A stretch of DNA of 64,000 nt, from the NCBI GenBank assembly GCA_009792885.1, contig WMCF01000018.1, positions 3,114,031 through 3,178,030 on the forward strand, in the 5' to 3' direction. Every line of letters starts with the position of its first letter. The stretch's first letter is position 1. The DNA is from Eremophila alpestris peregrina (lineage: Eukaryota > Chordata > Aves > Passeriformes > Alaudidae). Below the pieces are notes generated by a model, which worked only from the letters and a program-made list of their open reading frames with translations, did not search any database and had not been told where the DNA came from. Shown in pieces: positions 13,357 through 25,200 of the stretch. Position numbers and translations under genes: made by a program.

Positions 13357-13570
13357 GTAGAATCACAGAATGCTGAGAGTTGGAAGGGACCCTACAGATC
13401 ATCCAGTCCCAAGCCCCTGCCATGGGCAGGGGCACCTTCCACTGGACCAGTTTTTTCTCTAGTCCTTATCTGGCCTTCAGCACTGCCAGGGTTGGGGCAT
13501 GCACAGCCTCCCTGGAAGTCACAGTTAAATGCTCCCTTGAGCTTAGGCTTAAAGAAAAGATCAACCTGTT
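13357..13570 (-). mobile_element. CR1 LINE 3' end, minus strand, abutting the plus-strand CR1
   Basis: From 13358 the plus strand reads 'tagaatcacagaatgctgag', then 'gttggaagggaccctacaga' and 'tcatccagtcc'. This is the reverse complement of the CR1 3' terminus. Body sequence follows to about 13570, including 'ggggcatgcacagcctccctgg' near 13493. A short palindrome (13410-13430) centred on CCATGG falls inside it. The 5' truncation point is not sharp by eye. Its 3' end starts within a base or two of where the plus-strand element breaks off. Confidence 0.82.
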
Positions 13571-14291
13571 AGTCTGACTCCAGCTTGTAGGTCAAATGTA
13601 GGTCCCAGAAGGAAATGACCCTCACTGGGATAGGTTTTCCTGCATGTGCACACCTTGGAACCTATTCCAAAGACTTGGAACAGTGCAAAAGGAGAGACTT
13701 GAAAATTTTTGAACATTTTTTTTTTCCCTTTCAGTCCTTGGCTCTCTAAGGTTGTTTAAATATTTGCATTCCATTATTCATATAGCTTACTTTTAAAAAT
13801 GACTGAATAAATTTCAGTGTTTTTTAATTCTGTTTTGACTACCAGTTCTTTTGTACAATAAGAAGAAAAAAAGGTCTCAGTAGTGCACTTGAATTTTTCT
13901 TTTACCTTTTCATCATTAATTTCTACAGTTACCCAGTGTAAATTTAACTTGACCAAATTTATTGCTAGGGTATTAGTACAGGCTGAAAGACTTAAAAATT
14001 TCAATTTTTAGAGCATACTTAAAAATCTTATGAAGCAGGAGCATATATTCTTCTAACTGGTATTCGTGTTCACATTAGTATTAATCTCAGAATACTTTTT
14101 ACTTGGATTTTCTCTGTGATTTTAAGTTCTACAAGAAATAGTATTCAATGTTTCCATCTTAAGACATTAACATTCAAGAAGTATTTTTATTCTCTTGGGT
14201 GTTTGCTATGCATCCTAGGCTGCCTGAAGGTCATGGTGCTGTTTTTGAAATGTTGTGTTTGTAGGCTTCACTGAGCTGTGTAGCCTGTCAG

Positions 14292-14446
14292 TGACAATAT
14301 CATCCCTGGAGGTCTCTTAAAGACTGCAGGTGTGGTACTTAGGGACATGGTTGGACCATCCAAGTGGTGGACTTGGCAGTGCTGGGTTAATAATCTTAGA
14401 GGTCTTTTCCAACCTAAATAATTCTGTGATTCAGTGATTCTATGAT
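14292..14446 (+). mobile_element. CR1 LINE 3' terminal fragment, plus strand
   Basis: It begins around the 'catccctggaggtctcttaa' block and continues through 'ggtacttagggacatggttgg' type sequence and 'cttagaggtcttttccaacc'. It ends with the octamer-like repeats 'attctgtgattcagtgattc' up to 14446. This is the portion missing from the plus-strand CR1 that stops at 13356, in the same orientation about 0.9 kb downstream. It may be the displaced remainder of that copy or an independent truncated insertion. Confidence 0.85.
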
Positions 14447-17400
14447 AAAAGCCAGAGGAGCAGTGTTTGAGTATGATGGAAATACACGTATGCACAGTCT
14501 TATGTGTTGTATTAGGCACTTTTTACAGTGGACAGTTGTATTTAAATAAGAGGAGTGCTCTTGATTTTATAATAGCACAGAGTTGTTGCTCTCTTCAGTC
14601 CATGCTGAATTCTGCATGTAATGGGGAGAAATTGTCTATTCATCTCTCTTCCTCTGGGGAAGGGAGAAGTGTTTGCATTCATAATTTTTTCTTGTCTTCT
14701 TCTGTCTTACAGATCAGTAAAAATTTTAAAATTAATTTTGCTTACAGTTAAAGCAAAAACTAGTAAATGCAGTGCTGGAATGTCTGAAAAACTTCCACAG
14801 ATGAGCTTGAGAGGGAAAAGATTTAGTAATTGGTATCTTTCATGTTCTAAATGTAAGGAGACATTAAACAAGAAACTCATGTATCGTGTAATGTCAGATC
14901 ATTTAATTTGCTCTTGAAATGTGTCTAGTTAGTTGGGAGAGACTGCTGTGTAAGGGAAAGCAAATCCTGAAAAGTGGTACAAAGGTAAAAACCCTGAATA
15001 CAAACCTTGTTCACCCTGTGGCAAATTATATCTGTGATTTGCTTCTGGAAGAGAAAATAAATATAGCTGTGCTGGTAAGAACTGCTCTGGGCTGTGACTT
15101 GGCTGACTGGTCAGGCATAACTGTACAGAAATGAGCATTATTTGTCACAGAGGGTTTCTTTTATTGATGAACTATCTCTGCCTCCCTCAAAAGCTGAGAT
15201 CAGAGCAGAGCCTGGAACAGAGTCACCCTGTAATTGGAACTTGCTGAGAAATGTCGTGCCCTTCATTTGCTTGGAATGGTAGGCAGAGAATACCATAGCT
15301 CCAGGGTAGCAAAGATCACATCCAAGTTTTTCCAGCAACCCAGCCAAACCTGAAGGAGTTTACCCTTCCAGCCAATTGGCTCTTGAAAGCCTTCCAATTT
15401 CCAATTTTCTTTTCTTTTAATAATATGTGTTAAAGTGTACTGGAACACGATCACAAACATTTGTTCTTGCAAGAATACTGCATGCAGCTGAGAGGTGTTT
15501 ACATTTGTGGTAGGTTAGTTGCTGCTTAGATCAGACATGAAGTATTGTAAAAAGTTACAGCCAGATTTTGTGGTCTGATACTGGTAAATCTTTATGCTGT
15601 GATTGTGTAGTGTTTGAATGACATGAGCTGAAACTTCTAGTAATGGATCTCACCTCTTGGAAGTTTTGATGTAAAAGCAGGTGCAGTTACTAGCCAGTGA
15701 AATCAGCCTATGCAATTCAGTCTTGTTTTGGCTTGAAAATTTTGAAAACCACTGAACAGAAAGCACCCCAGTGCTTTATTTATCCCAGTGAATTATTTTA
15801 GTCCCAGTGTTTGGTGCATGCCATGTTTTGGAGACATCAATGTACAGAAATCTCAAATGGAAACTTTACTGCTAGATTTAGTCACAGGGTTTTCCAAATG
15901 TAAGGTTGTATCAATGCCTCTTTTGCATAAATTATGGTGCTTTAAAATAAAATCTAAGAAAATTGATAATAATGGTGAGGGAGCATTTTCCAATTGTTCT
16001 TTGCTCTCTGTATTTTAGTCTTTGTTTTTAGGTTCATTTGACTAGAGACAGATGAGGGAGATCCTCTTAGCTGAGGTGTCCTTTTAACTCTTACCAACTC
16101 CTCAGGGAATGCTAATAACATAATAACATTTAAGGAAGTACTTTCATTACTGAACACGTGCCAAATTGCTGTTAATAGAGGGGAGCAGCCCACCAGAGTA
16201 AGAAAGAAGCAGAAAGGCATCTGGAATTTATTTCAGCAGTTTTTTCTAGGTTCACTGTTGGGACAGCTTATCTCACTGTCTGCATGGAGAATACTGCTTC
16301 TGTTTTTCTTCCCACAGATGACATCAGCTCATTCTTATGGGCTGGTACAGTGAGAGCAGGAGCAACAGCTTCACTCTATCTGCCAGCTGGACCTCAGGTG
16401 CTGCTGGTGCACAGGTGGCATGAGCTGGGGAGTCACAGCCCTGCTGGTTCCCACCAGCATCAGGGCACATGGAGAGCCCTGCCTTTGACATCCCCTTAGC
16501 TCAGGTCACCTGTGCTTCCCTTTCCCTTTGCTCCTGTGGTGATTGTGTTCTCTTCCCCTTTGACATGCTTCCTGGAAGCGTGTGGGGTTTAGATATCGCT
16601 CATGCCTTGCATTCTTGTAACTGCTGCATAAGAACCTTTGTGGTGTTTTTGTTGTTTTCCACCCACTACAGGCAGTCACTCTGCAGTGTCAGGCCGTGGG
16701 TGGAGAAAATCTGACAAAGAAATAAAGTAATTTGTGTAGTGCCTGGTCAGCTCAGTTTCCTCTGCAGCAAGCCCTGGACAGGTCTGTTCTTACCTCAAGT
16801 TCCTTTAAATAATTTAAAAAAATATTTGTACAGGATGAAGAGCCATGGATTAATTTAATTTTGAAGCATATGAGAAGTCATTAATATGGGGTAATACTGT
16901 CTCTTTCCTAAATGATAATGGTGGCTGTGCAGTGGCAGTGATAGCCTGTGGTCCCTGGGGCAAACAGAAGGAAGGAGAGAATTTCACCAGGTTATTTCAG
17001 AATTGAGTAAGACTGAGACCAGTGGTTTCCTCAGTTTAAACTGTTATCAAATCAGCATCAGAGCTTTGGTCGTGTAGACTTACCTGACTTTCATTGTTCA
17101 AAAGGAAGGAAATAACATCTTATTTTTCTAACAGAATAAACACGTTTTCAGAGCTGCTCCCCGTGCTGCAGCCCACGTGCGCTGTTGGAAAAGCAGCGAC
17201 TGTGTTGGTTTTTCCTGTTTGTGTCATGTGCAAGCTTTGATGTGTATTGCTCAGAAGTTAGTTGCTACAGCACCCATCCTTCATTCTCTTGTCATGCCCT
17301 CTCCTATCACAGTCAGACTCATCAGTTGAAGAAGCAATTGGGTTTTTTGTTAAAGTTGTGCCACAAAACATTTAGTCTCATCCTTTACTGTTTTTATCTT

Positions 17401-17571
17401 GCATAATGTATTCTAACCACAAGTTTGAAAATGTACCTCTTTCTGAAGAGTTCCAGCAGAGCTTAGTGCAGTTTTAGAAGGTTTACAGATGTGCCACTGG
17501 GATTTGCTGAGCTTTTGTGCTTAATAATTTAAATATTGCTATTTCTGAAGATTTTATAGACCTTAGGCTTG

Positions 17572-17790
17572 AGGCCCCTGGGATCATCTGATCTGACCTG
17601 CATATGAATCATAAGCAAGTAACTTGCATAAATTATTCTTAAATTGAGCCCAAATACTCATGCTGGACTAAAGCCTAAAGATGTTTGGCTGAAGCAATCT
17701 TCTCGAAAAGGAAAACATGAAGATAAGTTGAGTGCATGTTCCTTGGGTGTGGAGCTTCACTGCCTAATTGTCCTCCCTCTTTTATCATCC
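17572..17790 (-). mobile_element. Ancient CR1-like LINE 3' region, minus strand
   Basis: The plus strand shows 'gggatcatctgatctgacct' near 17580, then a 'ttaaattgagcccaaatact' block and 'ctggactaaagcctaaagat', then 'ttctcgaaaagg'. These blocks occur in this order in reverse-complemented old amniote CR1 copies as I remember them. It is strongly diverged, with no octamer tail visible. It probably predates the avian radiation. Confidence 0.6.
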
Positions 17791-18309
17791 AAGGTCGTAA
17801 TTGAGAACTTTCTTTCTGCTTTCATTTTGCACTCTTTTTGTTATATTGTGTGCTGGATTAGAGAGAGCTTTCAGTACTTAGGAAGCTCTAAGTGGGAAGC
17901 AGACACCTCCTAGTTTGCCTTTTTCTTCAGCTACAGTACCAAGACTCTCAGTTGAAGGCATTTTCAACAGTCTGCCACTCTTGTAGCTCGCCTCTACGCT
18001 CATCTAAACTTTATTCTTACTCTTTGCTCTTTAAAAACTGCAAACTGAGGCTGTAGTTTTTTTGCTCTCAGTAATGCTTTTAAGATCTTGTTTTGAGATT
18101 TAAAATCTTGCCTGGGCTTTAGCCCAAGTCTGAAGCCAAATTGTTTTACAATTTGCTTCTTTTTATGGCCATATTTGAATGCAGCTGCTGTAGCTTTACA
18201 AATTAAGTTTCTTGTACTGTACAGAGTGAATCTTGTTGGGGTCTCCTGGTGGTTTTCTTTAACTCCAGCACAGTTATGTACCAAATTAAGTTATATGCAC
18301 AATCTACTC

Positions 18310-18323
18310 TTTTTTTTTTTTTT
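18310..18323 (+). repeat. T14 tract in an acceptor-like context
   Basis: An unbroken run of 14 T followed by CCTCAG. It is a homopolymer tract that also forms an unusually strong polypyrimidine tract for the candidate exon starting at 18330. Confidence 0.9.
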
Positions 18324-18329
18324 CCTCAG

Positions 18330-18394
18330 AGAGCGATTTTATTTTGATGTAATGCATCAAAATGGCCATTATAATAACTCTAATTTGGCTGCTG
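18330..18394 (+). other. Candidate cassette (poison) exon in the upstream CCNY intron
   Basis: A 65-base segment is bounded by a strong acceptor (T14, then CCTCAG at 18324-18329) and a good donor (G|GTAAGC, intron starting at 18395). The exon at 22160 needs one base from its upstream partner, so normal transcripts enter in phase 1. In that phase the segment reads six codons and then TAA at 18350-18352. Inclusion would terminate the full-length frame, and translation could only restart downstream, for example at the ATG at 22168. One other frame is open throughout, but its peptide resembles nothing I recognise. There is no transcript evidence in the sequence. The flanks look like constrained non-coding DNA, so a cryptic site is the main alternative. 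Confidence 0.35.
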
Positions 18395-21300
18395 GTAAGC
18401 AAATAATAGAATGCCATCTTAAGTATATTTGCATGCATTTGTAACTGTTCTTGTCCAAATCCTCCAAAATTGTGTGAATTCTGTTAGACATATGATCTCT
18501 TAATTGGAGTTTGTGAGAGTCTGACTTTGCCTTGGCTAACCAAAAATGAGGTTTATTTTAAATACGCAGCTATCAGTCAATCTATAGATATAGATGTGTG
18601 CATGTGTACATGTATTTATAGACACAAACCTTTGGTTCCTAATCTTTAGAAGACAAAAGCCCTGAAATTTTCAAGGGCTACCAGACTGTTGAGGTGTTTA
18701 TTGGACGTGGATTATATTTTGCATAACTTAGCAGTCCTTTAGTTACGAAAAAAAAAAACCCACCCAATATGAACTTGATCTTTGAACTGGGAAGAGATAT
18801 AGAAAAATATTCCTGTTCTGTTTAACAGAAAAGAAAGCTGCAGTGAAAGATTTGGACTATCTACTTTGGACTATCTATGAGAACCATGGCTTTTTTTATT
18901 TTGGAGTGCTGGATAACTGTTGGAAGAAGCACCCACTGTTATTCTTTCATTTGAAGGCTGTGATGAGTTGCAGAGCAGACTGTTGGTAGTGGAGAACATT
19001 TTTGTGCAGGTTTTGAGACTTAAAATTCTGGCTCTCATTTTCCTCTCTTTTGAATAACAGATGTGTGAATTTAAATGTCTTTTTATCTTTGACTGTTTCA
19101 TAACAAAATGGGTAAACCTTTCCTATTATGGCTGGTTTTCATGGTACTTTTTAAATACTAGAAAGAACTAGTAATAACACAAAAGCAGTATGAATATACT
19201 ATTTTCTTTAGGATGGAGTTAACCTTTTCATGGATAAGGCCTTTTGGTGATGAGTTACTGGATTTAGGTATTTGTGTATAATTTGATCTCTTTATTTTGT
19301 AACATGTTTTGTAGTGACAGATCTGTCAGGATTTGTTGCCATATTAAAAAACATTTGTTTTAAAGTTGTACAATGAATTAAGACATCTAAGAACCACCAG
19401 AGACTGAAATCTAACATGTTGTGAATCATCCATTCTAATACTCCAGTGTGCCAGCAGTGGTGGTCTGGAGTGATGTGGTGCCTGAAGTGGCCTGTGGGAT
19501 GCTTGGATTTGCATCCCTTTTCCCTGGAGGAGCTGGGAGGGGCTGAGTTACAGGTGCACACCAGACAGTGCCTGCAAGACCTGTGCTGTTCATCAGAGGG
19601 GTGTGGGGAGCCAGCCCCTCTGAGCAGCTTCTGTCCCTCCTGGCCACGTTGTGCTGGGCAGAGCAGGCTTTGCCTTTCCCCATGCCCCTGTTGTCCTGAG
19701 TTTGGTGCAGGCAGTTGGAGAAGGACAGATGGATGTGTTTGGTCGCTGCTGTTCTGGGGAGGATGTGAGAGGAGGGATGAGGAGACAGGAGGATGTGTGC
19801 TGCTCTGTAGGGTTCAGTGGTGGGAAGGAGCCACAGTTGCTCCCTGCCTGTGGACCATTGGCTCTGCCAAGATAACTAAAATCCCCTGGACTGTTCTCTG
19901 CAGCTGCTGAGATGGGTTTTGCTGGCTTTCTTTCAGCTCCTGTCAGAAGAATAACAGTTTATGTGAGAGCCAGTGGTTTTTGGTAGATCATGCTTTTTTC
20001 AGACAGACTTTTAAGTCCTCTGTTGGTTTACTGCTTCTGCAAAACAGCCCCTTGTAACACAAGCATCTTTGGGAGATGGGACTTGACTGTAAGATGTGGC
20101 AGTTGGTTTTCCTTTCTTTTCAACCCTGCAAACAAACTGTGAGCCTGTACCAGGGTGTTATTCCTCAAGCACATAATTTTCTAGGCTTAAAGGAAAGAAG
20201 TGCTTTTCTATTTTTCTGTGTTTTGCAAGCTGTTTTGTGTTCCTTATCCTATTTTATTGACTGAATTTGTACTGCTGTATTTTGGAATGTTTGCAGAAAA
20301 AAATATCTGAAGTGTTTTAAAAAAGAAAAGGCTCTTTTTTTTTTTTCTGGTGGTGTATTGTGCTGATAGAAGATGGAGAGGTTGATAAAATATAATGTAT
20401 TTTGCATTTTTAAGTACTGATTACTCTTCACCATAAGGAAAAGCACCTTGAATTCAGCTTAACAGAAAAACCATCCTGAAATGGAAAGCAGTCTATACCA
20501 GTGTTTGTCTCAATGGGTGATGATTTCTTTTCTTCTATATGTCTAAATAAGATGCATGGAGTAACATGAAAACATTCTAGTTCATAGTCCTTCAAAGTCA
20601 GAATTCCTAGCGTAAGATGGCATTCTTAGGATCTTCTCCAAATTTGTCTGTGATTTCTGGGACAATCAAAACAGCTTTCCCTTGAAATCCTTAGATTCCC
20701 TTTCCTTTGTGCCATTGATGATAATGATAATAGTGATCAGAAGGCCATTTGGAGCTGAGAAGTTGCACTTCTGCATTTCTCAGTTCTTCCTTGTAGAAAG
20801 AAGATAAAGTGTTTTCCAGAAGTTATGCCCAGGTTTCCAGCAGCATGTCAGGCTGCTCATCTCATGGGCTGCAGAATGCAGGGATGTGAAAAGGAAACCA
20901 AGAGAGCATAAAAGGAAAAAAATACAAATAGAAAGAACATTTGTAAAGAGGTGTGTGGTGAGGAGAAAAATGCAGGGAAGTGGAAGGCCTAGTAAATTAT
21001 TTAATAAAAGGCTAAGGAGAATGGAGTATGAGCATGGATGCTGAAGGAACAGGAAAAGCTGTAAACAGAAGAATTTGGCCCAGAGGCAAAAAGACTTTGT
21101 TTTCTTTTCCTAAGACCTGGGGCTTAATTTCCAGTTTTACTGAGCTTTCACAAGGATATGAAAGGGGAATGAGAGAATTGTAGAAACGCTGTGATAATCA
21201 CAGAAGATAAACAGATCAGTGCTCCTGTAGAGTCTCACATAAATGTCTGCTTAAAATGCAAGAGAATGTGCATTTGGAGATAGAGAGAGTGTAAGAGATC

Positions 21301-21516
21301 TAAGGCTGAGGGAGCAAGAAAATGCTAAAAAATTACGTATTATTTTAGCAGCATATTTTCCAGTGGATACAGGCTTGTAAGCTTTAGCAAATTCTTAATG
21401 GAGTGGAATTTGGGAACAAATAAATGCAATGGATTTTGACCTTGATAAGAAAAATCATTCATAGACATTTGTATGATAGATTTGAATTTGTAACTGGTAA
21501 ATATCTCTTAGGACTG

Positions 21517-21592
21517 GTTTGAGGTTTTTGGTTTTTTTGGTTTTTTTTTTTTTTTTTTGTAGCTGTTGGGGTTTTTTATTTATTTTTTTAAA
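21517..21592. repeat. T-rich/G-interrupted low-complexity tract with T18
   Basis: A 76-base T-rich region with 'ggttttt' units and an unbroken run of 18 T (21541-21558). It may be a decayed poly-A tail of a minus-strand retrocopy, but no retrocopied body could be recognised beside it. Confidence 0.75.
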
Positions 21593-22159
21593 GTTCTTAA
21601 AGCAAAGAGAATTTTAATATGTGAAAGTGCCTTGTTTTTCTAATCTTGACCATATAAAACACTCTGTCCTAGATTTTTACTTGTTTACATTCAGTTGCAG
21701 TAACTACTTTTTTTTTTTTTAATCATGTCTAATCTTGGAAGCCTGTCTATCTGTAGAGGGTTGTGCATTTGTTTGTAATACTTAATTCTTCAATAATTAC
21801 ATATAACAAGCTGTGTTCCTGTGCCAGGCTGTGGCTTTGGGGCATGGTGAGAAGAAAGAGATGGTAAATGGGAAATTCCTGACTTCTTGTGTACCAGCTT
21901 CTCAAGCTGCTTTATCTGCTTTAATCCAAAGGCAGCCCTTAGAACTGAAGTCTAATCCCAAAGCTGTGTTGATGCAAATGATTTGCATGCCAAAAAGAAC
22001 CACTTATGCAAAGAAGGATAAAAAAGTAGGCCTCAAGATGGATTCTGATTTACAGTAGCTGCTTCAGTATGTAAACTTGGTGTCATTAAAAAGAATGAGA
22101 AGATCTGTGTCTGCCATTGAATAATCATAAATGGTTTTTGTGGTGTTCTTTCTTTCCAG

Positions 22160-22234
22160 ATTTGAACATGGAATTCAACCCATCAGATCACCCACGGGCC
22201 AGTACGATATTTCTCAGTAAATCACAAACAGATG
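22160..22234 (+). CDS. CCNY: CCNY (cyclin Y) coding exon, residues 52-77, with internal Met55
   Basis: This 75-bp exon completes the Asp52 codon and encodes residues through Asp76 plus the first base of Val77. The peptide 'MEFNPSDHPRASTIFLSKSQ' appears exactly as in human CCNY recalled from memory. The acceptor is TTCCAG and the donor G|GTAGGT. Cyclin Y is a membrane-associated cyclin that activates CDK14 and CDK16 and supports LRP6 phosphorylation in Wnt signalling. This exon lies in the disordered N-terminal part, before the cyclin box. The ATG at 22168 has A at -3 and G at +4, a strong initiation context. It fits the start of a shorter human isoform (287 residues, from memory) that lacks the myristoylated N-terminus. 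The upstream exon supplying Gly2 is not in view. Confidence 0.97.
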
Positions 22235-25200
22235 GTAGGTTACTGAATTTATTACAGTAGTTATCTCTAAACCCTTTGTTAGAATGCATGTGATAGTTCC
22301 TTTAATATATAATTGCCCCCTCTCCCCCAAAAAGAGGCATTTAGAGGCATCATATTAGAGTTTTAAGTAGTCACACCTTCAGCTAATTGTCTTGTCAGAC
22401 CAGAAGTATGAATATGGATAAAGCTTAATATAATTTTAAAAATATTTTCTCTAAATCAATTTTTTTTTGTGTAACTGTTTCTTATTTTTTCTAACTCTGA
22501 ACATTAGGCTTCTTAAAAATGTGTAGAAAGTATTTTTTTAGAAAATGCCAGTTTATATTAGCTAAGAAGATATTCCTCTGATATAGATGATACTGTAAAT
22601 GAGTTCAGTAGTAGATTTTCCTAACAAAATAACTCCCATTCTACCCAAACATTCTCTTTTCTCCTCATCTCATTATGGATTTGATATAATCATGCTTGTC
22701 TGGAGTTTAATTGTTTTTTATTTTATACATAGACAAAATGATCTCTAAAATTAACACTGATTAAACAAGCCTCCTGATAGAGTTAGTAGAATAAAGCCAT
22801 TTACTGTGGCTCTTTTGTTCCCTGTTGGACATGTATGACATGTTAGTTTAGAACTAAATGAATAATGGTACAAAACACATTATTTTCTAGCAGGCCTTTG
22901 AAAGCAGTTCCTGCATTGTAATTCTGACTGTTCAGTAAGAATGCTTTGTCTTCCTTTCTGCTGCCTATAAATGCTGCTTTTGATTTACATAGTAAATTGC
23001 AGTGTCAAACACATCACTTGAAAAATAATGTAGTTTTCACTTACTGTATATTTTTTGCTAGTTTTTGAGCATGACTAGAACAAAGAGGAAATACATTTAG
23101 GCCCTAATTGAAGAGTTGATTATGTGAGTACCTCCTTTGACCTTGAGATTGTCCTTCTGAATTCAGCCCTGGTTCTGTCAATGCCTCATTATATGGGTTT
23201 GGATGCCATTTACCATGCTAATCTGGTTTGGTAGTCTGGAAAATGAATATGATAATATTTCCATAGTTGTAGTATGAGGATTGATGTCTACTTTGTAGTG
23301 AATTTGCTGTGTTTTGAAACTGTCTAATCCTATGTGGATGCTACTTGTTTCTTGTTACAGCTTGTAGAAAGAAAGGACAAAATAGACTCAAGTTCAACAA
23401 CTAAAATTTTGACCAGACCTGATGATTATTCTTGCTTGTAATAAGAGTGGTTACTTTATTGCAATATGGAGTTAATTTTAAGCATTTTATAAAAATCTCT
23501 ATACCTAGAGTTGGTCTATGAAGCTTTGTTGCTGTTTAAGTAATGTGAAGAACATATTTTTGAGTAAGAACAATGAATTTAGTGAAATGCTACAGAAATG
23601 TTATCAATGGGAGTGTAAGATCTGTTCAGCTGTCCTTGGTACATTGGAAAAAAACACAAAGGCTATTCTGTTTGTACAAAAATGAAAACATTCTGCAAAC
23701 ATTTATCTACTGATGTATTGCCAAGAACCATTGTGTTCTGGTGGGACAGCTCCCAGTACCAGGCATTTGGCTTGGCTGTGCTTTGGGCCCCTTGTTGAAC
23801 CAAGTGAGCTGTAGGAGTCACCACACTGTTCAAGGATGTCACCTAACCAAAATGCTATAAACTGCTTGTTAAGAGGAAAATTGAGGGATTTTTAAGGGCA
23901 TGTAGGGTTGAAATCTGGCAGGTTGCTGTGGAATCTAGGGGACCCCCAAGACTTCTTCAGATGATGTAGAAGAGAGCTGAGCTGGCTGTGTTGAAAACAC
24001 CTAACTTGGGCAAATAACTGCTCCATTACTTGGTTAGTATTGGGCTGGTAGACCTTCCTGTTGACTGCAAGTGAAAATATTTCTATAGATAAGACCTGTG
24101 GACATTTAAAATACACATTATACAATACACAGAGAGTCGAGTGGCAACAGGATTCAGGGTTTCATCCAGGATCTGGCTCTGGCTGTGAGCATATATCTCA
24201 TGGTTTTACAGTGGGAAATGGCCAAGTCCATCATTAGGTGCTAGAGTGACTTGGCAGTGTGTCCTTCAGACAGTTCCATGTTTGGCTTTCTAGTAGCCCT
24301 GTGCTCTTTGAGCCTCACTGGTAACATTCCCCTGGCATAGGAGCTGTGCTTGACCTGCTTGTGATCAACATGTGAACAAAGAGCAACAAATAAAATGAGA
24401 CAGGATGTGGCATCTCCCTTTTCTTACATGGTCTCTAATTGTTTTGTTCTGTGAAGCCTGGATGCCATGCTAAGCATATAAATTGTCCTGCCCCTCTTAG
24501 TCAGTAGTCTGAATGAATCCTTAATTACCCAAGCATTCAATGAATCTGTAGAAAAGTTAAAGTCACAATAAATATTCATTTGATTCCTAGCTAGAGGAGC
24601 TTTTCTAAATGTTTCCATTGCCTTGGGGAATTTTCTAGGTGCTGAATTATATGTGTGGAATTCTTCCTATTTAGGGAGGTGGTACAGAATGTTGCCTGTT
24701 AGGTTTTTAACTTCTGTGAGTGCTTTATGCAAATTCTGCCTTGTTTGCTCAGCTTGGCCAGTGAGCTGTGGGTAACTGGAAACCCATGCACTATTTAGTG
24801 TGTGGCTGTGATTAACTCAGGGTTTCCAAACAGCACTCCAACAATGTAACTGCCTTTTCTTTATGGTAGCAAGAAGGCAATGTTTGCTCCTCCAGGATGG
24901 TGCTAATGGTGTTCCCTGTCAGTGGGTTCCAGCTGTGCCCCTCTCCTAACTTAGATTGGCCTTTACACATTCTGTACTGGCTAAATTTTACAGTATCAGT
25001 GCAACAATGAACTTCAGGTAAAAAAGATTTTCAAATTGTATTTATATAGGCAGATAGAATTGGAGTAAGCTGTCTTTAATGTTAGCTGGGACCAGTCTTC
25101 TCAATTAAAACAAAAATAGATGAGTTACCAACAATGGTTGGTAGTTCCAACTTCCAAAACACAAGATGTTCTTATAATTGTAATCCTCAAGGATTTTGAT

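Larger units (their letters stand above)
1..22159 (+). other. CCNY: CCNY intron upstream of the first visible coding exon (5' end outside window)
   Basis: This 22 kb stretch lies before the first recognisable CCNY exon and ends in a normal acceptor (pyrimidine-rich tract, then CAG at 22157-22159). I looked for the exon encoding the myristoylated N-terminus and for the segment preceding Asp52 and found neither, so the stretch is read as the 3' part of a long intron. It holds a perfect inverted repeat near 2.1 kb, nested CR1 copies at 6.2-7.1 kb, a CR1 cluster at 13.0-14.45 kb, an old CR1 at 17.6 kb, a possible cassette exon at 18330, AT-rich and T-rich low-complexity tracts, and otherwise unique sequence with no supported gene. 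Open frames here are short and lack protein-like composition. An unrecognised 5' untranslated exon cannot be excluded. Confidence 0.8.

Noticed and set aside
19446..19910. 154-residue open frame, plus strand, the longest unambiguous one in the upstream intron
   Set aside because: It lies in a locally GC-rich patch. Its composition is rich in Cys, Trp and Gly from TGG/TGT words, with no recognisable domain, no splice context and overlapping open frames on both strands.
1..22159. Search for the CCNY N-terminal exon (myristoylated MGNTTSCC-type start and HISDREN-type segment)
   Set aside because: Neither sequence was found on the plus strand. The exon is taken to be upstream of the window.
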